From Phytoseiulus persimilis (taxonomy: Eukaryota > Arthropoda > Arachnida > Mesostigmata > Phytoseiidae): 64,000 nucleotides of DNA. How positions within the stretch are numbered: the stretch's first letter is position 1; each line of letters starts with the position of its first letter. The notes under the pieces are model-generated. The model made no database searches and had not been told where the DNA came from. It saw nothing but the letters and a program-made list of their open reading frames with translations. The stretch spans positions 1-64,000 of the forward strand of contig JAQZDE010000039.1 in the NCBI GenBank assembly GCA_037576195.1, given 5' to 3'. The position numbers and the translations under genes are program-made. Below are positions 35,712-45,589 of the stretch, in pieces.

Positions 35712-36026
35712 TCACAAGTCCTCAGATGGGAGTCGCACCGGATCCATTCTCTCAAGGATAACGCTCGCTGCTGCTCTTAGTGAGAGTATCCAGTGGAGAG
35801 GCTGTGAAAGCACTGCGAACTGCTCAATTTTTTCTCTGACGGAAGAGCGAACGAAAGTTCTATTCGAATCTCTGAGCCGCACGAGATCTGGATGAAACGC
35901 GCTGGAGAGCTCGACAGCTCCGACGGGCATGTTCGTGGCGTATTCAGGATCAATCGAAGAGCGGAGTTGTGATGCGTAATACCAGCGGTGAATCATTCTA
36001 TGTCGAGTCCCGAACACACGAACCAT
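35712..36026 (-). CDS. Protein of about 104 residues or terminal exon, unidentified
   Basis: A minus frame from an ATG at 36026 (ggtATGG) to TGA reads convincingly: MVRVFGTRHRMIHRWYYASQ, SSIDPEYATNMPVGAVELSS, HPDLVRLRDSNRTFVRSSVR, and a Leu/Ala-rich helix near the end. The basic, Trp/Tyr-containing start could be an organelle presequence, but there is no proof. The frame is also open for nine codons upstream of the ATG, so it could be a terminal exon. Confidence 0.45.
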   Translation of the reverse strand: MVRVFGTRHRMIHRWYYASQLRSSIDPEYATNMPVGAVELSSAFHPDLVRLRDSNRTFVRSSVREKIEQFAVLSQPLHWILSLRAAASVILERMDPVRLPSEDL

Positions 36027-36241
36027 ACCGAAGTTAGATGTTCGAAACAACACTGGAAAACGTGTTGTTTCTAACGTGGGAAAGATTGTAAAAAAAGTTC
36101 AGACAGCATCACAAGAAAAGTATCGGTCCGCGGTTAGAACGCCGGAAAATAGACCGGGAAAAATGTAATGGGTCGGCGCCAAACATCGGAATACTGGTAC
36201 AGTCATCTTCTCCCTCCTATGTAGAATGCTCGGCGATTGCA

Positions 36242-36804
36242 ATGGTGAGCAGCTCGTCGGAGTCGACACGATTCTTCGAGGACCAGAGGCTCCATTCATT
36301 CAATAACCCGCTAGAAATCGTCTCTGAGAGACCGATTCGGCATTTTTTTCAGCCTCGTATCTTGAGTCGGAATGAGGCCATGAATATAAGGAGCTTCCTG
36401 TTGACACAGCCTCTGACGCACAAAAACTCCTGTTTGTTTTCGGGGAAAGTGTTTGGGCTCAGCGGGACTTCTCGCGCTTCCGGGATCCTTAAACTTTGGT
36501 TCGGGCTCAGATTCCCACAAACCGATGTGTCGGCGCTCACTATTTCTGCTCGGAAACGCATCGCTGGCACCGAATTCTCCGGAAACGGCACGACTCCCGT
36601 AATGGCGTTCTTATGATTCTGAGAGGCATCTGATACGTGTGTAGCGGTGGGCCGTACGACCCCTCCCCGATTCTCCTTGACGTCCTCGAAAAAGCGATGG
36701 CGTCGCCTACTTAACGCGGCCGATACTCCTCCGAAAAAATCGGCTCTCTTGCTTCCATGAAGGCTCGGGGCGGTATTGGAACGCTCGAAGATCTGAACGT
36801 GCAC
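36242..36804. other. Overlapping open frames on both strands, one may be a gene
   Basis: The plus frame 36242-36616 starts with ATG (MVSSSSESTRFFEDQRLHSF). The minus frame 36804-36349 is longer (about 150 codons; …KRADFFGGVSAALSRRRHRF…) but begins with GTG. They overlap antisense, so at most one is real. Confidence 0.3.
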
Positions 36805-36809
36805 ATTCC

Positions 36810-37470
36810 CGAAATATTTTCTCTACGGAGCTTTTTCACCCTCGCTGCCAGTTCAGCTCTCAGATTCTCTCCCTTGAAACCCTCTCCCTTACGTGATTCC
36901 AAAACGTCTCGCTTGAGGGAGAATCCTCCACATGTTCATTGTGTGTGTGTGGTGTTCGGAGAATCCCTTTGTGCCGTAAGAATAGCAGCATTGTGTTGAC
37001 ATTATTTCCGTCAGATGATCCCCGTTCACGGCGAAGGAGTCCGGGAGAAGCCAGCGAGTTATTTGAGTCGAGCGAGAGGCAACAGGTGGCGAAGCTCCTG
37101 GAGATCGACCGACCAACCAACAACTGGGGCTCATGCCGCGGCTGACGGCAATGAGTATAAAAGTTCGCGATGGCAACAGATCACGAAACAACAGAGTGCG
37201 ACAAGGGGATCCCGGACCTCAGGGTCATTCTTGGAGTGGCACGGACTCCACAGACTGTTGAGTGTAAACTTTCCGAGTCATGATGACGTGCCGGCTCTCA
37301 TGCGGACGGTCCGTCGAAGCAGATTCGTTGTGAGTGGGATGCCGGACTCGTTTCAGGCATTGAAGTCCTAATAATCATTCACGCGGCCGCCATCGGTTGT
37401 CTCCGGCTCGAGATGAGTGTGCTTTTAGTGCAACTCTTCTTCGTTAGGCACGAGGGTCGGAGATCTCCGG
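36810..37470. other. No supported gene
   Basis: A short GT repeat lies near 36940. No exon is supported. Confidence 0.4.
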
Positions 37471-37474
37471 TGCA

Positions 37475-37768
37475 TCACTGCGTTGACCTTCTCACTCCTT
37501 TTGGTCTGAAAGTCGGGAACCAGAGCTCTGGGGGACAGAGTCGCAGGAGCTCCCCTATTGTTCTCTTGGTGTTATCACGGCATTGCTCACAGAACGAGCC
37601 CATTGAGTCTAGTTCCCTAACTGTGTCAATAAAAGCAGTCTGTTCGCTGCTAGAATGAACGCCTCGTCTTCGGCCACGAGGGTCAACAACCGTTCCTGCT
37701 CGCGACCAGTGAATGTATACTTTCAAGTCGCTTCGACCTACGAAGATGCATCTCAAGGTCACGAACAC
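37475..37768 (-). CDS. Possible terminal exon, unidentified
   Basis: The minus frame is open for 97 codons to TGA and reads protein-like (EQTAFIDTVRELDSMGSFCE, QCRDNTKRTIGELLRLCPPE). It has no ATG, so it would be an exon. Acceptor and upstream exons were not identified. Confidence 0.3.
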   Translation of the reverse strand: MFVTLRCIFVGRSDLKVYIHWSRAGTVVDPRGRRRGVHSSSEQTAFIDTVRELDSMGSFCEQCRDNTKRTIGELLRLCPPELWFPTFRPKGVRRSTQ

Positions 37769-38084
37769 GACTCATGCTAACGATTGACATGCTCAGAGGT
37801 CTTAAAGTGCATGATTGACTTGATCATTATCAATTGTGCCGATCCTCGTCATGCTGACGCCGCAGCGGCTCGTCGACTCCTTTACGAGTAGGTTATCACT
37901 CGACGGCTTTCCAGAAGGACACTGTCGTTCGGTCGTCGTGAAACTTCGCGCCGGAGTTTCTAAACTCGCTCGGACCGCTCGAATTCGCGGAGCTGGTCCC
38001 TGGCGAGATGGAATCGATACGAACTCGAGAAGCTTCGGCTGACATCTCGAGTAGGCTCGGACGACTCTTTCAAGAGTTCTGGTT

Positions 38085-38378
38085 TTAGCATATGAAAGAG
38101 ACGGTCACCTGACTTCGGGTGAATAGAAGAGGCGGTTTCCATCCACGCGAAAGTGTTCCTTTGTGTGACGCCTCAGGAATCGAGAACTGATCAACAGAAC
38201 TGAAGGCCGGATTCTTCAAAAGAATCATCGGACTCATATGATTTTGATAAACCGCGTTCCATGGAGCGTTGTCTCCTAAAAGACCGACCCTTCTCAACCG
38301 CTTGTTCCGCGCATGAGTTAAGATTTCCCATTGGAATCTGTTTGTGATCTTATCCACTCCGATAGTGCCCGGTTTCAT
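38085..38378 (-). CDS. Protein of about 97 residues, unidentified
   Basis: The minus frame from an ATG at 38378 reads MKPGTIGVDKITNRFQWEIL, NKRLRRVGLLGDNAPWNAVY, MILLKNPAFSSVDQFSIPEA and so on to TAA. The balanced composition is persuasive. It lies downstream of the minus-strand frame at 38532-38822 and could belong to the same transcript. Confidence 0.4.
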   Translation of the reverse strand: MKPGTIGVDKITNRFQWEILTHARNKRLRRVGLLGDNAPWNAVYQNHMSPMILLKNPAFSSVDQFSIPEASHKGTLSRGWKPPLLFTRSQVTVSFIC

Positions 38379-38531
38379 GCATTCCTCTTGTTTTCCGCAT
38401 TGCACAGATTATCCCCAAAGAGAAGATGTTAGCTGCTCCCAATCAAAACAGTGGCTTATCTCGCCGACTCAGAAGACGCCGAAAGGACGCCGTTCTCATC
38501 ATGTTTAGGCTTTTGAGGGGACGACAGTAAG

Positions 38532-38822
38532 TTAACGACGTCGAATGCTCTGCTGACGCAGACAGCGACGACCGTTATCAGACACGAGAGGCTCGCGGGT
38601 TTGCTTTAGCCTCCGTTCTTGAGAGGACACTTCGAGATACGTTTTCAATGTATCTTCCGAGTGGTCCAAGAGCGTTCTGTTAACTGTGCAGACCCAAAAA
38701 GAGTTTTGTGGCGGTTGGAACATCTTCGGGTCCCGAAACAGAGAGACGAATGGAAGAACGGTTCTCAAATCTACGAAAATGCTTGATTCCAAAGTGGCAT
38801 GTATTTCGATTCCACATGCCAT
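38532..38822 (-). CDS. Protein of 96 residues, unidentified
   Basis: ATG at 38822, TAA at 38532. It reads MACGIEIHATLESSIFVDLR, RDPKMFQPPQNSFWVCTVNR, TLLDHSEDTLKTYLEVSSQE and a basic tail. No domain is recognised. It sits just upstream of AMP deaminase on the opposite strand, giving a divergent arrangement. Confidence 0.4.
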   Translation of the reverse strand: MACGIEIHATLESSIFVDLRTVLPFVSLFRDPKMFQPPQNSFWVCTVNRTLLDHSEDTLKTYLEVSSQERRLKQTREPLVSDNGRRCLRQQSIRRR

Positions 38823-39033
38823 TCCACTTTTTCCGAAGAGAAGGATTCAGACGGCTCAGATAACTCGCTGACCGCCTCCCTGATCCCTCGCTAATATTCG
38901 TGGGAAAAGTGTTGGGTAACGGGGTAATTGTTTGGGTTTGAGCTCAAGATCAGAGATGTTCAATCGCCGAATTACAGAAACGTTCCCTGAAAATTGTTCT
39001 CCAGCAAGAAAATCCAATAACCTTTGAGTCAAC

Positions 39034-42000
39034 ATGCCGATGGCAAGTCCAGCACACACGACCGTGGCCCTTGATGCTCAGACAAATTTGGAGGTACGGG
39101 TGATTCGAGACCTCGCTCACGTAATGGGCCGCAGAGGTTTCGAGTCTATTCACAACTGTCAACGATTCCAGAAAACGATCATGAGAAGCTCTCCAATCCT
39201 TCACATATTGAATACAGCTCCCGTGGTCGATGCCAGAAAGGGAATATCTCCGCGTTGACTGAGTCGCTCTTCATCTCACAGGAATACCTCGACGATTCTG
39301 ACGAGCCGGACCGTGGCGTAGACGTGACAAACTTCCGGGGTAATTTCACTGGGCCACGGAACTTCACCCCCGTTCAATCTCCGACGCGGCCAGAGAAAGC
39401 TCCTTTGCCGCCGTCATGCATACCACTCGACTTCCAGAGAGTTTCCATCACCGGTAGGTCGAAACCTTCACGGCCGTCTCTCGACGACTCATGATCGAGT
39501 GTCCGCTGTATCCCGATGGCTGATATCGATACATTTTCCAGGAGATGACACTTCAGGTGTACCATATGACGATCTGCTCACAGCTTCGACGATGCTCATC
39601 AGCGCGTTGAAGCTCCGGCAGAAGTATTGCAAAGCCTCGTTGCAGCCATTCCCTGAAGTGAGTTGAGCCAACATTTAGCCAGCGCTCTGAGAACCCCTCT
39701 GATCACTCACTTCTCAACATTCCCCTATCGCACCGAGTCGATTTTGCGTGTCTGCCTCCCGGTCGAACCGTGTCTCTCGTTCAGCTCCAGAGATTCGAGG
39801 GAGTACCGCCTCCGGATCTGAGCAACTAATTCCACCAACCCGCTTGCAGGTGACTGCCCACTTCGTGGCCGGCGGGGCGACTATGCCTTGTCACATCACT
39901 CCGCAGTTCAAAACTGAACCCGAGTACATCCACACCGAGCGTCAGAAAGTCGGCGATCCCTGGAAGACAACATATGGGATACGGAACTGCGAGAGCACGT
40001 TCCGAATGCAGGACGGTGTAGTGGAGGTACTCGATGCGGCCGGCGTCAAAGAAGCTTGCAATCAAGTTATTCCGTTGCAAGAGTTCATCACCGATATGAA
40101 TCTGATGTGCGCCATGATTTCGGACGGACCATTGAAATCGTTTAGCTACCGTCGTCTGACCTATCTGACCAACAAATACTCCATGCACGTCTCCCTCAAC
40201 GAAATGAAAGAGCTCGCTGCACAGAAAAGCGTCCCGCATAGAGACTTCTACAACATACACAAAGTGGATACTCACGTGCACGCGGCTTCCTGCATGAACC
40301 AGAAACATCTGCTGCGATTCATCAAGAAACGGATAAGAGTTGCTGCCGACGACATTGTATGCAAAGTAAGATTTCGTGTAAGCTATGGATGTCTCATGAA
40401 TATTCAGCTTATCTACCGATCATCTCGGGAAGTACACGGTTGTCGTTTTTCTTGGAATCCCCTACCGAGGAGTGGGAGAGAAGGCTGACCAAGGCACTTC
40501 CCACGAATCGGTCCGTGCGCATCGTTTTTTAGCTCATACGTATCAGTGACTCGCTCCTTGCTTCTGTGCGACCAGAGCAAGAACGCAAGGGTTCATTGAG
40601 AGCTTCACGGCCTTGACAGCAGATGGTTGGATTGCATTGCTGCGAGTAGCCGGTGGCGTACCCGGAGGAGGGGGGGGAGTGGACCCCAAAGCTGTTCGAT
40701 ATTATTGGGAAGGGTGGCTTGAACTCAATTTCGATGGACGAAATTGTTCCGCAAAGATCCTGTGTTATCAGGAAAATCGTCACAGGTTTGAAAACCATGT
40801 TGATTGCGTCATGAAAAACTCGCGACGATGATCATCATCGTCATCACAGCCCCTGCGAGCAGTGGCGGATGCAGGAGTGACTCAAGGTCCCCCCCAGCGG
40901 TCGTAGATTTATGATGGAACTTATGACTTTTTCCCCTTGCTCTCGGTGGTCATAACTGGGAAAATTTGTTTCCGACTCAAGAAATGAGGGAGCGTACACT
41001 GTTATCGAACTTTGGGAGGCTCCTCAGCCGTAACAGAATCGATAAGGGAGAGTCTCTCGTTGAAGGGGCCACTCTGTTTGATGCTCTGGAAAATCTAGGG
41101 AGGGGCGATCGCCCGATCGCCCCCTCCCCCCCTGGATCCGCCACTGCCTGCGAGTAGCGCCGATAATGTCCCGCGCCGTTCTGCTACGATTGATCCCCTC
41201 GATCTCATGTCGAACGTATCAGTAGTTCCGTTTCCAGTATCGGTCGAAAGGTACCTTGCAGAAGCTCTGAGCTTTTCTTCCCGACATTCCAGGACCGCAA
41301 TGAAGGTGAGATGACCTTGAGACAGGTGTTCGAGAAGATGAACCTGACAGCGTACGACTTGAGCGTGGACACCTTAGACATGCATGCGGACCGGAACACT
41401 TTCCACCGGTTCGATAAGTTCAACGACAAATACAACCCAGTAGGCGAATCTCGTCTCCGCGAAATTTTTTTGAAAACCGACAATTTCACGGGTGGCAGAT
41501 ATTTTGCCGACATCATCAGAGAGGTTGGTCAATCAATCAAGTTACCATTGAAACTCCAAGCTCTTCGTCATCGTGTTCGCATTTTTGGACTTCCGCGCGC
41601 TTCGCGACCTCCCAGGCTCATGGGTCGTCACGTCCTCAACCGATCGAAGCTGCGACAGCTTCTCAGCCCAGCTTGATTTCGCAGGTGATGTCAGACCTCG
41701 AGGATAGCAAGTACCAGAACGCAGAACTTCGTCTTTCTATTTACGGCAAGTCCCGCTCGGAATGGGATACCCTCGCAAAATGGGCTTTGAACAATAACGT
41801 TTACTCCGATCACGTTCGTTGGATTATCCAGGTTTGTTCGTCGTTAGCTAAGATTCCCAGTGATGGCGTCACGACACGACCGACGATGTCCGGATCAAAT
41901 GTTGGCGTCGCGCGGAAGCTCATCGACTGAACCGTCCTTTTTTCCAGGTCCCTCGACTGTACGACATTTTCAAGGCGAACAAACTAGTTGACAACTTCGA

Positions 42001-43137
42001 GCAGATCCTGGCAAATGTCTTCATGCCGTTGTTTGAGGTGACGGCAAACCCGGAAAGTCATCCGGAGCTGCACAAGTTCCTGCAGTACGTGATTGGCTTC
42101 GACTCTGTCGACGACGAATCGAAACCCGAGTATCCGATGATCGATAAGGACGTGAGTGGCATGAATACAATGTCAAACATTCGAGGAAACTCGGGGAGGA
42201 ACTTTCCGGATATTCCGGGAGATTCATTTCTGGGGAGACTGTCGAGCTAACGTCGTATCTCCACCAGGTGCCCCTGCCTCCGAAATGGTGTCATGAAGAG
42301 AATCCAGCTTACATCTATTATTTGTACTATATGCACGCGAACCTGTGCGTATTGAACCGCTTCCGTCAGCAACAGAACCTTTCAGCTATGGTTCTGCGGC
42401 CCCACTGTGGAGAGGCCGGCCCCATCCAACACCTTGTTGGAGGCTTCTTGCTCTCGGAAAGCATCAACCACGGCCTGCTTCTGAGAAAGGTAGCGTGGGC
42501 CTGGAGAACTCACGTCCGATACGGCGGCACCGATCCGGCTCCTCGACGTGGTGGCCCTTGAGCGACGCTTCCCACCAACAGAGATTCCCCATTCCAGGTC
42601 CCGGTACTCCAGTATCTCTACTACCTAGCTCAGATCGGCATTGCGATGTCACCGTTGTCGAACAATTCGCTGTTCCTCAACTACCACCGGAATCCTCTGA
42701 TTGAATACCTCAACCGTGGTCTTTGCGTCTCTCTGTCGACCGATGACCCCCTCCAGTTCCACTTCACACGCGAGCCTCTCATGGAAGAGTACAGTATTGC
42801 TGCCCAAGTCTGGAAGCTGAGCAACGCGGATATGTGTGAGCTGGCTCGGAATAGCGTGCTCATGAGTGGATTCCCAGTCGCCTTCAAAAGACACTGGCTG
42901 GGAGCCGGCTTCGAGCGCGAGGGGGTCGAGGGTAACGATGTCAGGAAGACTAACGTGCCCGACATTCGCGTTGCCTACAGGTCCGTGACGCAGCTGAATA
43001 ATCTGCTACCTAACCTTGAACGGAGGGATCTCCGTGCGATGCAGTCTGGACTGAAGTTCTTGATTCACCTTTCCAGATTCGAGACGCTGGTTGGGGAATT
43101 GGACATGATCTCGGCCGTGATGAGGAGATTGAAATGA
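39034..43137 (+). CDS. AMPD2: AMP deaminase
   Basis: Nine coding exons: 39034-39093, 39282-39453, 39542-39657, 39850-40365, 41293-41523, 41685-41831, 41948-42151, 42268-42489, 42598-43137. Phases all agree, giving 735 residues. The enzyme converts AMP to IMP plus ammonia in the purine nucleotide cycle (cytosolic, zinc-dependent). Visible signatures are the zinc-binding HVH in [14 protein letters not shown] (residues about 258-260), HCGEAGP (about 529) and the active-site [13 protein letters not shown] (about 601). The invariant [36 protein letters not shown] and [11 protein letters not shown] blocks are also present. It is closer to the AMPD2 type than to other paralogues by eye, but arthropods usually have one gene. 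The start is ATG 39034, whose 20-residue exon splices LE|EYL in phase, as at the vertebrate LEEYL site. Upstream alternative first exons are possible. Intron 4 (927 bases) holds a hAT element. Confidence 0.95.
40648..40690 (+). mobile_element. Possible truncated hAT-like terminus
   Basis: ccggtggcgtacccggaggaggggggggag resembles the end of arthropod hAT/MITE elements (GTGGCG…CC…GGGGG) and is similar to the intact element 200 bases away. No matching partner end is seen. Confidence 0.3.
40852..40859 (+). repeat. Target-site duplication, left copy
   Basis: CCTGCGAG directly before the hAT-type element; the identical copy follows it at 41147-41154. Confidence 0.88.
40860..41146 (+). mobile_element. 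Non-autonomous hAT-type element (MITE), 287 bases
   Basis: The left end begins CAGTGGCGGATGCAGG. The right end, read on the other strand, begins CAGTGGCGGATCCAGG, so 15 of 16 bases match as terminal inverted repeats. Immediately outside both ends is the identical 8-base sequence CCTGCGAG (40852-40859 and 41147-41154). An 8-base duplication is the hallmark of hAT-superfamily insertion. The interior has no transposase frame. It sits wholly inside AMP deaminase intron 4. Confidence 0.88.
41147..41154 (+). repeat. Target-site duplication, right copy
   Basis: CCTGCGAG directly after the hAT-type element, identical to 40852-40859. Confidence 0.88.
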
Positions 43138-43327
43138 ACGATGGTTTCGGGAACTACCCCTCAAAGTTGATGCCGTTGATTAGTGTGCGTCTACTGGCGC
43201 TCGGAAGTCAGACGCTCCGTGGATTTTGAAAGTCTAGGGAAGGCTTCGTGATAGACTATCCGATACTAGACGTCTTCAGGGCAGCCGAAATCACAATATT
43301 TGACCGCTCTGTCAATGAAGTACTATA

Positions 43328-43333
43328 AATAAA
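43328..43333 (+). promoter_or_regulatory. Candidate poly(A) signal for AMP deaminase
   Basis: AATAAA in a T/A-rich setting (tactataaataaacgctc), 190 bases after the stop codon. Confidence 0.6.
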
Positions 43334-43339
43334 CGCTCT

Positions 43340-43990
43340 ATTATTGAAACTGGACGACACGTTGCCTTCATTGTCGTCCAGCCACAGTTGGCCGCTCCGG
43401 CTGAAAGGCTCGGCTGGCTAGCTAAGGGCGTGGGTCGTACCGCTGAACAGTCCGGATCCGACGCTGCGTATTGTCAGCATCCTCTATCAGTTGACGAGCT
43501 CAGAGCTCAGAACGAGACTCCTACAGACGGCAGACTCACGAAAACGTCGTCCTCATTCGGGAATCCGTTGAAGGTCTCAGGTGTTCAACCTGCACGGACC
43601 GAGTTTTCGGTCTTGTCGGTACTTCAATAACTCAAGTAACCCCGATGAGAGCCGAGGAGAGAACCCTTGACAGACGTTAGCGGAAAAGGTAAGACCTAAC
43701 TATACGATGAACTGGTATTTCGTCTGTATTTCCTCTTTCGCCCTGCCTACCCTCCGCCGCGAGAAACTCTGCGAGCAACTCACATCCTGGACCGTGCTGG
43801 TGGTGATTGTTTCCTGAGATGCGATCATTGGAACATTCGGACCGAGGTCCACCGATTTCAGTTCCATGCTGCGAGAGCTCTGTCTTCTAATTCCTAGCAA
43901 GATAAGGAGAACTTTGTACGATGTTAACACCGATGCTCCCGCAGGACTCAGATCGTAACCAGATGAAAACCAAAGCTACATTCCTTCCGG
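43340..43990. other. No supported gene
   Basis: Intergenic stretch after AMP deaminase. It may hold the 5' end of the next plus-strand gene. Confidence 0.4.
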
Positions 43991-43992
43991 AG

Positions 43993-44858
43993 ACGTCACA
44001 ATTGCTCTGTCGACGAGCTTTACGAGTTCCTCATCACTGCTCGCTTCCCGGGCTTCTCACTGCTCACTCCCGATCGTTTCCGTTCGCTCACGAAGCAAGA
44101 TGGACTAGAAAGCCGGGCTCAGCGGCAATGTGGCTGCAACAGACGGAGGGTTTCTGTCCCTCACATTGACTGCTGACTACGTCCTCCAAAATATTGGTTC
44201 TCGAACCATGTTGTGAAGTTAGACGTGTGGTTCTGACAAATCCAAATATTTGTGTTTCGAATCAGTATCAAGCCCCGATCGCTAGCGGAGGCTACTTTGA
44301 AGTATTTGGGTCCACAGCTGGAAAGAGTCCATTCCACGAGAGAGCCACTCGAAAGGCAGTTTCGGAATGATTCCCCGAAACGAATTGACATGGAGACCTT
44401 TTCATTCAAGCGTGCCCGATTCGAGTTCGGTTCGGGAAGTCAGGTATTACAGTCGAGCGGTTAGTCTGAGCCCGAAACCTTGAAACTCACAGACCGAGGA
44501 GCTCGTTTGCGCAAACAGTATCGCTCCCACTCTGCGAACAATCCGCGAACTACCAGCAGGCGCGTTCATGGTGGAATCATGCAGGACGGATGATCGCGGC
44601 GTCAGCGACGAGCTCGTGCCTGCCTGGGACAGGTCTCTTGCCCAGGATTTGAAATGCAAAGTACGACGCAGCGTTGAGTCGAGAAGGTAATTTGAACGTC
44701 CGTTCCAACAGGCTGCCTTACTGTTGGTCTACGTCAGTCAGCAGGCCGGCCGGCCAGTTGATCGGCTGGCCACCCACGGAAAAAGCGTCAGGTCTGTCAG
44801 CTTGGCTCTCCCACGCAGGACGACCGTTGATGTTGAGCCTAAACGGCGCTGTGCCTGA
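43993..44858 (+). CDS. Multi-exon unidentified protein, 5' and middle exons
   Basis: Clear exons are 44266-44443, 44493-44660, 44712-44791 and probably 44819-44858. They join in phase with introns of about 27-51 bases (the last is doubtful). Readings include EATLKYLGPQLERVHSTREP, CANSIAPTLRTIRELPAGAF, ELVPAWDRSLAQDLKCK and AALLLVYVSQQAGRPVDRLA. An earlier protein-like stretch at about 43993-44120 (VDELYEFLITARFPGFSLLT) probably belongs to the same gene, but its donor is unresolved. No family is recognised, though the regular mix of hydrophobic and charged residues argues for a folded protein. Confidence 0.5.
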
Positions 44859-45193
44859 ATGTTCCCGAGTCGCGGAGTGAGTATTCGTCCTTTGATAAGC
44901 CTGCTAGTAGTGGTTGTGCCTAAACGAATATAGAATGGGACAATGAATCGTAAATCGCACCGGATTTTGTGGAGACGTTGCTAGCGACCGAGCGGAATTC
45001 CGAGTCGGGATTCCTACTGACCGCAGGCACATCGGCTCGGTCATTCCAAGGAGCCGCATCGATTCGGCAGCCATCCGCCCGGACAACTTCTCCGGTGAGA
45101 ACCAATACGCCTCTTGTCTTTGTCCCCAAGAACATTTGACCGTGTCCAGGAGCGGGGCCTCGGCCGTCGGCGGCTTCGACGATTCACTTCCAG

Positions 45194-45580
45194 ACAGCGG
45201 AGCAATCGCTGATCAATTCCGGTTTTCCCCTTCCGGTGGGAAAGAACGAGGTGTCGGAACAGCGTATTCTGCGGATAGTACTAGAGCTGGAGGTGAAGGT
45301 TCCTCTTCAGTTCTTGCAAGTTGACTTCCGAAACTTCAATATTCGCGTTCAGCAGATTGCTTCCTGTAGCAGCTACACCTTTGCTCAGTTCGAACAGGGG
45401 ACCGTAGATGAGGAACAGCGAGGCAGAAGGAGTAGGTAGGCTGAGCGTGACAGAGCTGCCATTCCTCCCCACCAAACCAGTCCCGACCGCTCCGCTGTTG
45501 GGAGAGGGTGTTTTCGGCTTCATGCGTTTCGGGCTCGATTTTTCGGGCTCCAGGGTACACACCTTCCCCATCACACATGA
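45194..45580 (+). CDS. Two-exon unidentified protein segment, probably the 3' end of the 44 kb gene
   Basis: Exon 45194-45435 (acceptor gattcacttccag) reads AEQSLINSGFPLPVGKNEVS, RILRIVLELEVKVPLQFLQV, DFRNFNIRVQQIASCSSYTF and an acidic/basic tail, ending at a GTAGGC donor (phase 2). Exon 45481-45580 follows a polypyrimidine acceptor (ccattcctccccaccaaaccag), joins in phase and ends in TGA. The intron is 45 bases. The beta-strand-like pattern LRIVLELEVKVPLQFLQVDF is distinctive but not placed in a family. An antisense frame at 45281-45574 with an ATG is treated as a shadow. Confidence 0.5.
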
Positions 45581-45589
45581 AGTTTCGTT

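Noticed and set aside
38950..39204. Minus-strand frame (…[20 protein letters not shown]…)
   Set aside because: Protein-like, but it overlaps the AMP deaminase first exon antisense and lacks an ATG; kept only as a note.
45281..45574. Minus-strand frame of 97 codons with ATG
   Set aside because: Antisense to the plus-strand exons 45194-45435 and 45481-45580, which have matching splice phase and a more structured reading.
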